Shown here one piece after another: positions 1 to 7,487 of a stretch of DNA of 25,080 nt. The notes under the pieces were generated by a model. It had not been told where the DNA came from, did no database searches, and was given only the letters and a program-made list of their open reading frames with translations. Positions within the stretch are counted from its first letter, which is position 1. The number at the start of each line of letters is the position of its first letter. Origin of the DNA: DATNIC01 sp035604635 (GTDB lineage: Bacteria; Vulcanimicrobiota; Vulcanimicrobiia; Vulcanimicrobiales; Vulcanimicrobiaceae); NCBI GenBank assembly GCA_035604635.1, contig DATNIC010000071.1:1-25080 (forward strand), in the 5' to 3' direction. Made by a program: the position numbers and the translations under genes.

Positions 1-148
1 AGTTGATCCACATCGTCAGCGGCGAACGCTCGTCGCGGACGCTGACGTGCCCGTTGAAATCCATCACGCCCGCGGCGTTGCAGATCCTCACGGCCCGTGC
101 GATGAGCTCGCGATGCTTTTGCGTGGTCGGCTCGAACGTCACTGCCAT
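1..148 (-). CDS. Class II aldolase/adducin family protein, N-terminal fragment
   Basis: This ORF runs off the left edge, so only about 49 N-terminal residues are visible. It opens with ATG at 148 and reads without a stop to base 2. The stretch RICNAAGVMDFNGHVSVRD resembles the opening helix and the G-H-x-S-x-R nucleotide/substrate loop of class II aldolase/adducin proteins, such as fuculose-phosphate aldolase and the 3,4-dihydroxyphthalate decarboxylase PhtC. The zinc-binding histidines would lie outside the window. It diverges from the aldo/keto reductase with 18 bases between starts. No clear ribosome binding site precedes it. Family membership is moderately sure; aldolase versus decarboxylase cannot be decided from this fragment. 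Confidence 0.72.
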   Translation of the reverse strand, partial: MAVTFEPTTQKHRELIARAVRICNAAGVMDFNGHVSVRDERSPLTMWIN

Positions 149-166
149 GCGACGGTTTTCGGCGCT

Positions 167-1195
167 ATGAAATATCGTCCCCTCGGGAAGACCCGCTTGC
201 AGCTCTCCGAGATCTCGTTTGGGACCGGGGACAACGCGGGCCTGATGGTCTTGGGAAGCCCCGAAGAGCAACGCGGGGCGGTGGCGCGGGCGCTCGAGCT
301 CGGGATCAACTATTTCGACACGTCGCCTGATTACGGCAAAGGCGCCGCCGAGACGAATCTCGGCCGGATTCTGCGTGAGTTGCGTGCCGATGCCGTCGTC
401 TCGACGAAGGTTGAGATCATGCCCGATACGATCGAGGATATCGAGCGTGCGATCACGCAGTCGCTCGATGGCAGCCTACGGCGGTTGCAGCGCGATTACG
501 TTGACGTTCTGATGATTCACAATCCGCCGCGGCTGCAACGAAATCTGAAGGCGCCGTTCTGGACACCGCTCACGCCCGACGACATGCTCGGCCCCGCGCT
601 ACGCGCACTTCAGAAGGCCCGTGACGACGGAAAGGCACGTCATTTCGGCTTTGCATGCGAACACGCCGAACCCGCGGCCGTGTATCCGCTGCTCGAAAGC
701 GGGGAATTCAGCCTCATCAATGCGTGGTACAACTTGGTGAATCCGACGGCGGGGATGCGGCTCCCGCAAGGCGTGAAGCTCGGGCCGGACTACGACGACT
801 ACGGCGATATCATCGCGCGCGCGAAGGCCTGCGACGTCGCGGTCGCGGCAATCCGGCCGCTCGCGGGCGGCGCGCTTACGCCGCAAGTTGCAAGCGGCGG
901 CCCAACGGCACGTCATCGACTCGCCGGCGGCATGTATACCAGAGCGCCTGAGACCTTTCGTCCCGAAGCCGACCGCGGCCGCCCGTTCGCATTTCTCGAG
1001 CGTCTCGGACGGACGCTGCCGCAAGCCGCGTATGCTTTCGCACTGATGAATCCTGCGGTCACGACGGTAGTCGGTGGATTCTCCGACGTCGCACAGCTCG
1101 AAGAGCTCGTCCGCTACTCCGATGCTCCGCGGCTCTCAGACGACGAGCTCGCGCAAATCCGAGCGGTCTACGCGAAGAACTTCGGCCTAGCCTAA
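167..1195 (+). CDS. Aldo/keto reductase
   Basis: This is an NAD(P)H-dependent aldo/keto reductase of about 342 residues, a usual length for the family. It opens with KYRPLGKTRLQLSEISFGTG, the typical first strand and glycine loop. The catalytic tetrad is visible: Asp51 and Tyr56 in FDTSPDYG, Lys81 in STKVE, and His118 in VLMIHNPP. An ORF extends upstream to base 47, but that extension is not AKR-like and would overlap the divergent aldolase gene, so ATG 167 was chosen. No Shine-Dalgarno sequence is visible, so the message could be leaderless. Its stop overlaps the stop of the convergent CNMP1 gene within CTAA. The substrate is unknown; a carbonyl or sugar-acid intermediate of the neighbouring catabolic genes is a guess. 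Confidence 0.9.
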   Translation: MKYRPLGKTRLQLSEISFGTGDNAGLMVLGSPEEQRGAVARALELGINYFDTSPDYGKGAAETNLGRILRELRADAVVSTKVEIMPDTIEDIERAITQSLDGSLRRLQRDYVDVLMIHNPPRLQRNLKAPFWTPLTPDDMLGPALRALQKARDDGKARHFGFACEHAEPAAVYPLLESGEFSLINAWYNLVNPTAGMRLPQGVKLGPDYDDYGDIIARAKACDVAVAAIRPLAGGALTPQVASGGPTARHRLAGGMYTRAPETFRPEADRGRPFAFLERLGRTLPQAAYAFALMNPAVTTVVGGFSDVAQLEELVRYSDAPRLSDDELAQIRAVYAKNFGLA

Positions 1196-1572
1196 GCGCT
1201 CTTCGCTTGCGCGGCGAGGCGGTTCATCGCGCGCAAACGCTCGACGAGAACCCGCATGACTTCCAAGGAGAAGAACGGGTGATGCTGGACGAGGAACATG
1301 AAGCGTTCCTTGGTTATCGGAACCATCTTTCCATCGCTCGAAGCGACCACGGAACCGCTCCGATTGTGTTCGTCGATCAGCGCCATTTCACCGAAAAAAT
1401 CCCCGGGACCAAGCGTGCTGAGCAACGTCTCCCCGGCTCGGATTTCGACCGTTCCTTCTTGGAGCGCGTACATCTCTCGACCGGGTGCGCCCTCCGTCAG
1501 CAACACGTCGCCTTCCTTAAAATGGACCGGATTCTCGAAGTGGCCGAACAGATCGAGTTTTGGCATGAGCAT
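1192..1572 (-). CDS. Stand-alone cyclic nucleotide-binding domain protein (CNMP1)
   Basis: This 126-residue protein consists almost entirely of one Crp/Fnr-type cNMP-binding beta-roll, with no helix-turn-helix, kinase or channel domain after it. The phosphate-binding cassette is FGEMALIDEHNRS, with Gly61, Glu62 and Arg71 kept. The usual Pro before the Arg and the Ala two residues after it are Asn and Gly here. Helix alpha-C is short and ends at AAQAKSA. It is about half identical by eye to the second CNMP protein at 17380-17742. It lies 55 bases downstream of the PhyH gene on the same strand. ATG 1572 and ATG 1566 are both possible; an AAAGGAG sits 17 bases before the first, which is rather far. 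It is probably a cytoplasmic cNMP sensor subunit acting on a partner, but no partner is evident. Confidence 0.88.
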   Translation of the reverse strand: MLMPKLDLFGHFENPVHFKEGDVLLTEGAPGREMYALQEGTVEIRAGETLLSTLGPGDFFGEMALIDEHNRSGSVVASSDGKMVPITKERFMFLVQHHPFFSLEVMRVLVERLRAMNRLAAQAKSA

Positions 1573-1627
1573 CCGTTCGTCGAGCGGAGCTCCTTTGCTT
1601 ATGTTCTTAAACTATTCTTAAGAAAAG
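1573..1627 (-). promoter_or_regulatory. AT-rich gap before CNMP1 with TTCTTAA repeats
   Basis: This 55-base gap is conspicuously AT-rich for the window. TTCTTAA occurs at 1604-1610 and again at 1615-1621, starting 11 bases apart. The second copy is part of the perfect palindrome TTCTTAAGAA at 1615-1624. An AAAGGAG (1590-1596, minus strand) follows before the CNMP1 start. The spacing of one helical turn suits a protein-binding site or an internal promoter for CNMP1. There is no stable GC hairpin with a T-run, so it does not look like a terminator. Confidence 0.3.
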
Positions 1628-2428
1628 TCAGTGCTCTTTGGCAACTTGCTCGCGGTTGGAATAGTACGCAGCGGTCTGACGCTCGTTGGCCTCGATGCCG
1701 ATGGGGTCGAGGTCGAAGCGCGGGATGGGATCGGAGTCCCAGTGATGGAACTCGTCGACGCCGCGCACGAGCAGTGCGGTGCGCCGCCCGATCGTTGAGC
1801 GGACGTGCGTCGGGATGTAGTTCACCTGAAAGCCGAGCCGGCGCGCTGTGCTGCCGTTCCCTTTCGATCCGTGCACGGTCCGCTCGTGATGGAACGATGC
1901 TTCGCCCGGTTCCAGTATTGCGTCGACCGCTTGCGCCTCTTCGATCGTCGTGATCTCTTGCCCGCGTGTCAAGCGGTTCATCGGATTGCCGACGATTTCG
2001 TGGACTTGATCGCCCCACAGATGGCTCCCCGGGACGAATTTGACGCAGCCGTTTTCAGCGTTGCTGGGCGTTAGAGCGACCCAGAGCGCGACCTCATCGT
2101 GCGGGTCGAGTCCGTAATAAGAATTGTCCTGATGCCACGCAACGTAGCGGACGTCACTGGGATGCTTGTTCCACGGGCGTGACCCGAAGATCAGGATGTT
2201 CGGCCCGATCAGGTCTTCGACGACGTCGAGGACCGCAGGGTGGGTCGCGATCTCGTACGCCCAGCGAAAGACGCAGTGGATCTTCAGGCCGGGGCTGTCG
2301 TCTTTTATCCGGCCGTCGCGTTCGAAGCGGGCATAGAGCGTTTCGTATCGCGCCGCCTGTTCGGCGGAGAAGATGCGAATCGGGGAGACGAAGCCGTCGC
2401 GGGCAAAACGTTGGGCGAGCTCGCTCAA
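1628..2428 (-). CDS. Phytanoyl-CoA dioxygenase (PhyH) family hydroxylase
   Basis: This is an Fe(II)/2-oxoglutarate-dependent oxygenase of 266 residues. The facial triad is visible as His99-x-Asp101 in AWHQDNSYY and distal His186 in RTVHGS. Arg196/Arg197 before LGFQVNY probably anchors 2-oxoglutarate. The intact Asp in HxD argues for hydroxylation rather than SyrB2-type halogenation, where that Asp is replaced. The reading frame stays open to 2878, but the upstream part is a shadow of SDR1. I chose TTG at 2428: it overlaps the SDR1 stop as TTGA and has GGAGGA 11 bases upstream. This gives a normal PhyH N-terminus (ELAQRFARDGFVSP). It is probably translationally coupled to SDR1, which could oxidise the alcohol it makes; that pairing is inferred. 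Confidence 0.9.
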   Translation of the reverse strand: MSELAQRFARDGFVSPIRIFSAEQAARYETLYARFERDGRIKDDSPGLKIHCVFRWAYEIATHPAVLDVVEDLIGPNILIFGSRPWNKHPSDVRYVAWHQDNSYYGLDPHDEVALWVALTPSNAENGCVKFVPGSHLWGDQVHEIVGNPMNRLTRGQEITTIEEAQAVDAILEPGEASFHHERTVHGSKGNGSTARRLGFQVNYIPTHVRSTIGRRTALLVRGVDEFHHWDSDPIPRFDLDPIGIEANERQTAAYYSNREQVAKEH

Positions 2429-3186
2429 TGGAACGCGTATCCTCCGTCGACGGTTAGTGCCTGACCCGACATGAAGCGCGAATCGTCCGAAGCTAAGAAC
2501 GCCGCCGTCCCGACGAGATCGTCGGAGACCTCGAGACGCTTGAGGCTTTGCAGCTCCAAAAGTGCTTTGTGGCGCGCAGGGTCGTCGCTGATCCGAGCGA
2601 CCCCGGTTTGCGTCAAGCCCGGCAAGATGCAATTGACGCGGATGTTGAACTCGCCGAGCTCGCGCGCCGCAACGCGCGTGATCCCGACGACAGCGCCTTT
2701 CGAGGCCACGTAGTGCAAGAGTCCGGGGCGACCGGCCAGGAACGTATTCGACGACATGTTGATGATGCTGCCGCTCCCTTGGCGACGCATCGCCGGGACG
2801 ACGGCCTTCATGGCAAGCCACGTCCCCCGCGCGTTGACGGCCATCACGCGGTCCCACTCCTCGACGCTGATCTCCCAAAACGGCTTGCGCCGAATGTCGG
2901 CGAAGACCGCAGCATCGTTGATGAGCGCGTCGATCCGGCCGAAAGTGCGAAGGGCCTCTGTCGTCATTCGCTCGCAGTCTGCTTCGCTCGAGACGTCCAT
3001 CGTTATCGCGAGTGCGGCGCCGCCCGAGGCAACGATTTCGTCTTTCACCGCCGTCGCGTTGGCGCCATCGAGGTCCGCGACGACGACACGGTAGCCGTCA
3101 CGAGCGAAGCGCAGAGCGAACGCGCGGCCGATGCCGCGTCCGGACCCGGTGATGACCGCTACAGGAGTTGCCTCGGCGTTGTTCAT
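2425..3186 (-). CDS. Short-chain dehydrogenase/reductase (SDR1)
   Basis: This is a classical SDR of 253 residues with a Rossmann fold. The cofactor loop TGSGRGIG is at residues 13-20, and Asp38 at the end of beta-2 favours NAD(H). Asn118, Ser145/Ser146, Tyr159 and Lys163 (YVASK) form the catalytic set. The normally strong NNAG motif reads NDAA (residues 90-93), an uncommon variant. The C-terminus ends in the typical LTVDGGYAFH. ATG 3186 was chosen because the protein then begins just before the first beta strand; the ORF extension to 3312 would run into the SBP1 gene. It is the first gene of a minus-strand run with PhyH and CNMP1, and its start is 25 bases from the divergent SBP1 start. The substrate is unknown. 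Confidence 0.92.
   Translation of the reverse strand: MNNAEATPVAVITGSGRGIGRAFALRFARDGYRVVVADLDGANATAVKDEIVASGGAALAITMDVSSEADCERMTTEALRTFGRIDALINDAAVFADIRRKPFWEISVEEWDRVMAVNARGTWLAMKAVVPAMRRQGSGSIINMSSNTFLAGRPGLLHYVASKGAVVGITRVAARELGEFNIRVNCILPGLTQTGVARISDDPARHKALLELQSLKRLEVSDDLVGTAAFLASDDSRFMSGQALTVDGGYAFH
2440..2445 (-). promoter_or_regulatory. Ribosome binding site deciding the PhyH TTG start
   Basis: GGAGGA on the minus strand lies 11 bases before TTG 2428, inside the last codons of SDR1. It supports this non-ATG start, which overlaps the SDR1 stop, over any longer reading of the frame. Confidence 0.6.
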
Positions 3187-3199
3187 AGCTGTCTCTTCT

Positions 3200-3207
3200 G
3201 GAGGTGA
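3200..3207 (+). promoter_or_regulatory. Strong ribosome binding site for SBP1
   Basis: GGAGGTGA lies 4 bases before ATG 3212. It fixes this start over the longer frame that opens at 3131. It sits in the 25-base gap between the divergent SDR1 and SBP1 starts. Confidence 0.75.
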
Positions 3208-3211
3208 CGTC

Positions 3212-4180
3212 ATGGTCCGCTCGCTCCGCTTGTTCGCTGCCGCCGCCCTGATGCTCGCCCTCTCCGGCTCGCTCGTCCTCGGGCAGACGCCGGATACGAC
3301 GCTGATCCGCATCGGCGCGGCGCTCGACGATGAGACGACGCCGCTGGTCTACGGCTGGAAGTCGGGTTTCTTCCAAAGCCGTGGCCTGAACGTCGAGATC
3401 GAGCGCTTCAACAGCGGCTCCGCTGTCGCGGCGGGCGTGGCCGGCGGCGCGCTCGAAATGGGCAAAGCGGGGACCATGGCTATCCTGCAAGCGCACGTGC
3501 GCGGCTTGCCGTTCACAATGATCGCGCCGGTCTCGTACTATCGTAACGAGCAGCCGGCCTGCGCCATCATCGTCCCGGCCGCCTCGCCGATCCGCGCCGC
3601 CAAGGATTTCGGCGCCAAGACGCTCTCGGTCTCGTCGATCGGCGATCTCTTCCAAGTCACGATGTCGGCGTGGCTCGAGCAGAACCACGTCGATAAAGAC
3701 TCCGTGAAGTACGTCGAGATCCCGCCGCCGGCTATGACGGCGGCGATGGACGCGAACCGCACGGACGGCGGAGCGGCATGCGAGCCGATCTTGCACACGG
3801 CGATCGGCTCGGGGAAGTACCGCATGGCGGCGCCCATGTTCAATTCCGCCGGCATCCACTGGCAGACGGCGGCGATCTTCGCCAGGACCGATTGGGTCGA
3901 TGCGCACCGCGAACTCGTCGAGAAATTCGTCCGCGCCGTCCGCGACGTCAACGTTTACGTCGCCGCGCATGAAGACGTCGCGTCGCCGTACATGGTGCAG
4001 TTCATCGGACTCGATCCGGCAACGGTGAAGACCGAAGTCCACCCGGGCCGAGCGATCTATCTCGTCCCCGATCAATTCCAATCGCTGATCGACGTGGCGG
4101 CAAAGTACAAAGCGATTGCGCATGCGTTTCCGGCGCAGGAGCTCATCAGCCCGTACGCACTCAAGCCGAACGCGAGGTGA
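3212..4180 (+). CDS. NMT1/SsuA-type ABC transporter substrate-binding protein (SBP1)
   Basis: This is a 322-residue periplasmic binding protein of the NitT/TauT/NMT1 family. A signal peptide (MVRSLRLFAAAALMLALSG, cleavage near LVLG-QTP) is followed by the lobe-1 opening and the family pattern GFFQSRGLNVEIERF, then SAVAAGVAGGALEMGKAG. Later come AKDFGAKTLSV and a C-terminal LISPYAL, which recurs in SBP2. It is the first gene of the plus-strand operon, and its stop overlaps the SDR2 start as GTGA. No permease or ATPase gene is in the window. The family includes transporters for sulfonates, thiamine precursors and aromatic acids, and also the cytoplasmic decarboxylase Pht5. The signal peptide argues for a binding role here. 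The ligand is not predictable. Confidence 0.9.
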   Translation: MVRSLRLFAAAALMLALSGSLVLGQTPDTTLIRIGAALDDETTPLVYGWKSGFFQSRGLNVEIERFNSGSAVAAGVAGGALEMGKAGTMAILQAHVRGLPFTMIAPVSYYRNEQPACAIIVPAASPIRAAKDFGAKTLSVSSIGDLFQVTMSAWLEQNHVDKDSVKYVEIPPPAMTAAMDANRTDGGAACEPILHTAIGSGKYRMAAPMFNSAGIHWQTAAIFARTDWVDAHRELVEKFVRAVRDVNVYVAAHEDVASPYMVQFIGLDPATVKTEVHPGRAIYLVPDQFQSLIDVAAKYKAIAHAFPAQELISPYALKPNAR

Positions 4181-4959
4181 CGGAGAAGTTCAGCCTCCGC
4201 GGCAAGGTCGCGCTGGTCACCGGTTCGGCTCAAGGGATTGGGCGCGCAGCAGCGCTCGGGCTGGCGCAAGCCGGAGCCTCGGTCGCCGTCCTCGACCGAC
4301 CGGCGCAGGAACGAGCCGGCAACGACGTCGTGCGAGAGATCGAGGGCCTGGGATGCGCCTCGCGCTTTTATGCCTTCGACGTTACGGAATTCGATCGCAT
4401 CGACGCGGTGATCGGCGCGGTCGTCGCCGATTTTGGGTCGCTCGACATCTTGGTCAACAACGCGGGAGCGTCGGACTACCTCTCGGCTCTCGAATGCACG
4501 CCGCCGGCCTGGGACGCGATCCTCGACCTCAATCTCAAGAGCGTCTTTTTCTTCGCGCAAGCCGCTGCCAAACACATGATGACGAAGGGGAGCGGGAAGA
4601 TCATCAACTTGGGCTCGACGCATGGCCTCGTCGCGACCGGGACCGCGATCTCATACAAGGCGAGTAAAGGCGGCGTGCACAGCCTGACGCGCGAGCTCGC
4701 CTACGAATGGGTCAAGTACGGGATCAACGTCAACGCCGTCGCGCCGGGCCCGGTCGAGACGCCGCGCATCCTGAAGGTCGACGAGGAGCGCGGGCGGACC
4801 GGCGCCGTCTTAAAGGAAGACATCGAACGGCGCGTCCCCCTCGGCCGCCGCCTGCAACCCGAGGAGATCGCCTGGCCGATCGTCTTCCTCGCGAGCAGTG
4901 CCGCCGACGCCGTCGTCGGGCACATCCTGGTCATCGACGGCGGACAAACGATCTTTTGA
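4177..4959 (+). CDS. Short-chain dehydrogenase/reductase (SDR2)
   Basis: This is a classical SDR of 260 residues: TGSAQGIG at 15-22, Asp40 after beta-2 (NAD preference), NNAG at 94-97, Asn119, Ser147, and Tyr160-x3-Lys164 in SYKASK. The C-terminus has the usual VIDGGQTIF. It starts at GTG 4177, which overlaps the SBP1 stop (GTGA), so it is probably translationally coupled. A gap of 27 bases separates it from Rieske oxygenase 1. In this operon it could oxidise an alcohol or dihydrodiol from the oxygenases, but the specific substrate is unknown. It resembles the 3-oxoacyl-ACP reductase (FabG) or glucose dehydrogenase type, names that do not fix function. Confidence 0.93.
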   Translation: MTEKFSLRGKVALVTGSAQGIGRAAALGLAQAGASVAVLDRPAQERAGNDVVREIEGLGCASRFYAFDVTEFDRIDAVIGAVVADFGSLDILVNNAGASDYLSALECTPPAWDAILDLNLKSVFFFAQAAAKHMMTKGSGKIINLGSTHGLVATGTAISYKASKGGVHSLTRELAYEWVKYGINVNAVAPGPVETPRILKVDEERGRTGAVLKEDIERRVPLGRRLQPEEIAWPIVFLASSAADAVVGHILVIDGGQTIF

Positions 4960-4986
4960 GGCGAAAATGCATTCTGGAATAAGCAA

Positions 4987-6291
4987 ATGTTGACACGCGA
5001 AGAGAACGAGCTGCTGTGCCGCGTCGGCCCGGACACCCCGATGGGGAAAATGATGCGGCGGTATTGGATTCCCGCACTCCTGAGCGAGGAGCTTGCGCCG
5101 GGTTGCGACCCCAAGCGCGTCCGCTTGCTCGGCGAGAATCTCGTCGCGTTTCGTGACAACTCTGGTAACGCCGGCCTCCTCGACGAGAACTGTCCGCATC
5201 GCGGCGCGTCGCTTGCCCTTGCGCGCGCGGAAGGCTGCGGCTTGCGGTGTCTCTACCATGGCTGGCTGATCTCCGCGGATGGGACGGTCCTCGAGACGCC
5301 GCCCGAGCCCGAAGATCTCCAGTTCAAGGACAAAGTTCGCGCTCTGACCTATCCGGTGCGCGAAGCGGGCGGGATCGTATGGGCGTACATGGGCCCGGCC
5401 GGACTCGAGCCGCCGTTTACCGGGTTCGAGTTCTGCACGCTGCCCCTCGAACATGTTCAGATCCTGAAGATTCGGGTCGAGTGCAACTACGCGCAAGTGA
5501 TCGAAGGCGTCATCGACTCGGCGCACTCCAACTACTTGCATAGCGACTCGATCAAGCCCGCAAAGAACGACACCTCGACCTACACGGATACCTTGCTCGT
5601 CGACCGGCCGTCAAACGACGGCCAGCCGCGGATCGACGTCAAGAACACGAAGTACGGGTTTCGCTACGCCGCGATCCGCAAGCCGACGGTCGATCCGGAC
5701 AAGCGCAAGTTCATCCGCGTGACCTTGTGGATGGCACCGTTTTACGGGATGTTCCCCGCGCCGAAAGGCTGGGGAAACATGCAGGCGATGGTCCCGATCG
5801 ACGACACGCATACGATGTTCTACTACTTTAAGTACCGATACGAGACGCCGATCCCGCCCGAAGAGCGCAAGGCGCACGAAGCATGGTCGGGTTTTCGGAT
5901 GGGGATCGACATCGTCGACGATCGCGAGTACCGCAAGGTGCAGAGCCGCGAGAACAACTGGCTGCAGGACCGTGAGCGCATGCGGGCCGGCAGCTGGACG
6001 GGGATCTCCGGCGTCAACATGGAGGATCTCGCGGTCGAGGAGAGCATGGGCGCGATCTTCGATCGGACCAAAGAACATCTGGGAACGAGCGATATCGCCG
6101 TGATTCGGATGCGCCGCCTGATGATCGATTCGGCGCGCGCGCTCGCCGAGCGCGGCGAGGCGCCGATCGGGTTGCGCGAGCCGGTCGATTTGCGCCGGCT
6201 CCGGGCGGAAGAGGCGATGCTCCCGCTCGACGAGACCTGGGAAGACAAGCTCTCGGTCTACGAGGACGAAACCGCGCAGGCCGCGACTTAG
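4987..6291 (+). CDS. Rieske non-heme iron oxygenase, phthalate 4,5-dioxygenase-like alpha subunit (1)
   Basis: This 434-residue oxygenase has an N-terminal Rieske [2Fe-2S] domain, Cys69-x-His71-x16-Cys88-x2-His91 (CPHRG and CLYHGW). The mononuclear iron site shows Asp177 bridging to His180 and His185 (DSAHSNYLH). The third ligand is most likely Asp347 in MEDLAVEESMG. The motifs WLQDRERM and EHLGTSD are typical of the phthalate oxygenase (VanA/Pht3-like) group. Such enzymes need electrons from a reductase with FMN and a plant-type ferredoxin; none is encoded nearby. It shares its opening (MLT-K/R-EENELL) with Rieske oxygenase 2. Only 2 bases separate it from the Gfo/Idh/MocA gene, and together they look like a ring dioxygenase plus dihydrodiol dehydrogenase pair. 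The true substrate is unknown. Confidence 0.94.
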   Translation: MLTREENELLCRVGPDTPMGKMMRRYWIPALLSEELAPGCDPKRVRLLGENLVAFRDNSGNAGLLDENCPHRGASLALARAEGCGLRCLYHGWLISADGTVLETPPEPEDLQFKDKVRALTYPVREAGGIVWAYMGPAGLEPPFTGFEFCTLPLEHVQILKIRVECNYAQVIEGVIDSAHSNYLHSDSIKPAKNDTSTYTDTLLVDRPSNDGQPRIDVKNTKYGFRYAAIRKPTVDPDKRKFIRVTLWMAPFYGMFPAPKGWGNMQAMVPIDDTHTMFYYFKYRYETPIPPEERKAHEAWSGFRMGIDIVDDREYRKVQSRENNWLQDRERMRAGSWTGISGVNMEDLAVEESMGAIFDRTKEHLGTSDIAVIRMRRLMIDSARALAERGEAPIGLREPVDLRRLRAEEAMLPLDETWEDKLSVYEDETAQAAT

Positions 6292-6293
6292 CC

Positions 6294-7469
6294 GTGCTGC
6301 GCATAGGAGTCGCCGGACTTGGGACGGCCGGCCGTTTGCTGATTCCGGCGATCGAGCAGCATCCCCAGGCGCGACTGGCCGCGGTCGCCGATCTCGTCCC
6401 CGAGGCGCGCGAGAGCTTCGCCGCCGCGCACGGCGCCGTTTCATGCGCCGACATCGACGCGCTGTTGCAGCTCAAGGACGTCGACGCCGTCTACGTCGCG
6501 ACCCCGACCCACCTGCATCGCGAGCATGTCATGGCCGCGATTGCTGCCGGCAAGCACGTCTTGGTCGAAAAGCCGATGGCGCCGACGATCGAAGAAGCGC
6601 TCGCGATGACCGAGGCCGCGGAACGTGCCGGGGTCGTCTTGAGCGTCGGACACTCGCACGGCTACGATCTGCCGATCCAGGCGATGCGCGAGATCGTTGC
6701 GAGCGGCGAGCTCGGGCGCGTGAAATTGATCAATACGGCCTATTACACGGACTGGTTCTACCGGCCGCGGTTGCGCGAAGAACTCGACACGGCGCTCGGC
6801 GGCGGCGTGACGTTCCGCCAAGGCTCGCACCAGTTCGACGTCATCCGCGTCCTTGGCGGCGGGTTACTCGAGAGCGTGCGCGCGACGACGTTCGATTGGG
6901 ATCCCAAGCGGCCGGGCATCGGCGCCTACGCTGCGCACTGCACCTTCGCCGACGGCGCGGTAGCGGCCGCAACGTACAACGGCTACGGCCTTTTTCACAG
7001 TTTCGAGCTCTATGACGACGTCGGCGAACTGGGCTATTCCGAATCGACGGAAAAAAAGACGGGGACCGCGCGCAAAGCCTTCTACGAGCGGACGAGCAAT
7101 GACGAGCGTGATGCAAAGCGGACGCGCATCGAGCGGCACACGTTCACGCAGCCGCCCATGCACCACAACTTTTTCGGACTGACGATCGTGAGCTGCGAAC
7201 GGGGCGACATTCGGCAATCGCCCGGCGGGTTGTACGTTTACACGATCGACGGCCGCAGCGAGCGCGCCTTGCCGGTCGACTTGGATCCGCGCTCGCTGGT
7301 CCTCGCCGAGTGGTACGATACGATCGCGAGACGGCGCGCCCCGCTGCATGACGGCCGTTGGGGCATCGCCAACGTCGAGATCTGTTTGGCCGTCATCGAA
7401 TCCTCGCGGACCGGTCGCGAAATTCGCCTCAAGCACCAAGTCGCGGCGCCGGAAGTCGCAGCGGTCTGA
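6294..7469 (+). CDS. Gfo/Idh/MocA oxidoreductase, phthalate cis-dihydrodiol dehydrogenase-like
   Basis: This 391-residue protein starts at GTG, 2 bases after the Rieske gene. The N-terminal Rossmann domain has GLGTAG at residues 8-13 and the family signature EKP at 92-94. The C-terminal alpha/beta domain carries VGHSHGYDLP, then YYTDWFYRPR, ELDTALGGGVTFRQGSHQFD and a GYGLFHSFE segment. As I recall the family, these are hallmarks of the Pht4 (phthalate 4,5-cis-dihydrodiol dehydrogenase) branch rather than of sugar-specific members. It would oxidise a cis-dihydrodiol formed by a neighbouring Rieske oxygenase, with NAD(P)+. A sugar or inositol dehydrogenase is the alternative, but the position between two Rieske genes favours the aromatic role. 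Confidence 0.88.
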   Translation: MLRIGVAGLGTAGRLLIPAIEQHPQARLAAVADLVPEARESFAAAHGAVSCADIDALLQLKDVDAVYVATPTHLHREHVMAAIAAGKHVLVEKPMAPTIEEALAMTEAAERAGVVLSVGHSHGYDLPIQAMREIVASGELGRVKLINTAYYTDWFYRPRLREELDTALGGGVTFRQGSHQFDVIRVLGGGLLESVRATTFDWDPKRPGIGAYAAHCTFADGAVAAATYNGYGLFHSFELYDDVGELGYSESTEKKTGTARKAFYERTSNDERDAKRTRIERHTFTQPPMHHNFFGLTIVSCERGDIRQSPGGLYVYTIDGRSERALPVDLDPRSLVLAEWYDTIARRRAPLHDGRWGIANVEICLAVIESSRTGREIRLKHQVAAPEVAAV

Positions 7470-7487
7470 TATGAGAGCAACGCTATT

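Noticed and set aside
47..166. N-terminal extension of the aldo/keto reductase
   Set aside because: It is not similar to any AKR N-terminus and overlaps the divergent class II aldolase gene; ATG 167 starts exactly at the family's first strand.
1598..1627. TTCTTAAGAA palindrome as a transcription terminator
   Set aside because: The stem is only 5 bases, AT-only apart from one pair, with no loop and no following T-run, so it cannot form a stable terminator hairpin.
1628..2428. PhyH protein as a SyrB2-type halogenase
   Set aside because: The iron site has an intact His-x-Asp (HQD), whereas halogenases of this type replace the Asp with Ala or Gly.
2429..2878. Long upstream extension of the PhyH frame
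   Set aside because: It lies inside SDR1 in another frame and is arginine-rich shadow; TTG 2428 with a ribosome binding site explains the gene.
3098..4123. 341-codon open frame opposite SBP1
   Set aside because: It is rich in Arg, Asp and His with no recognisable motifs. It is a typical antisense shadow in GC-rich DNA, while SBP1 has a signal peptide and family motifs.
4810..5541. Open frames opposite SDR2 and the Rieske genes
   Set aside because: Shadow frames without motifs; the sense strand carries complete Rieske cysteine/histidine ligands.
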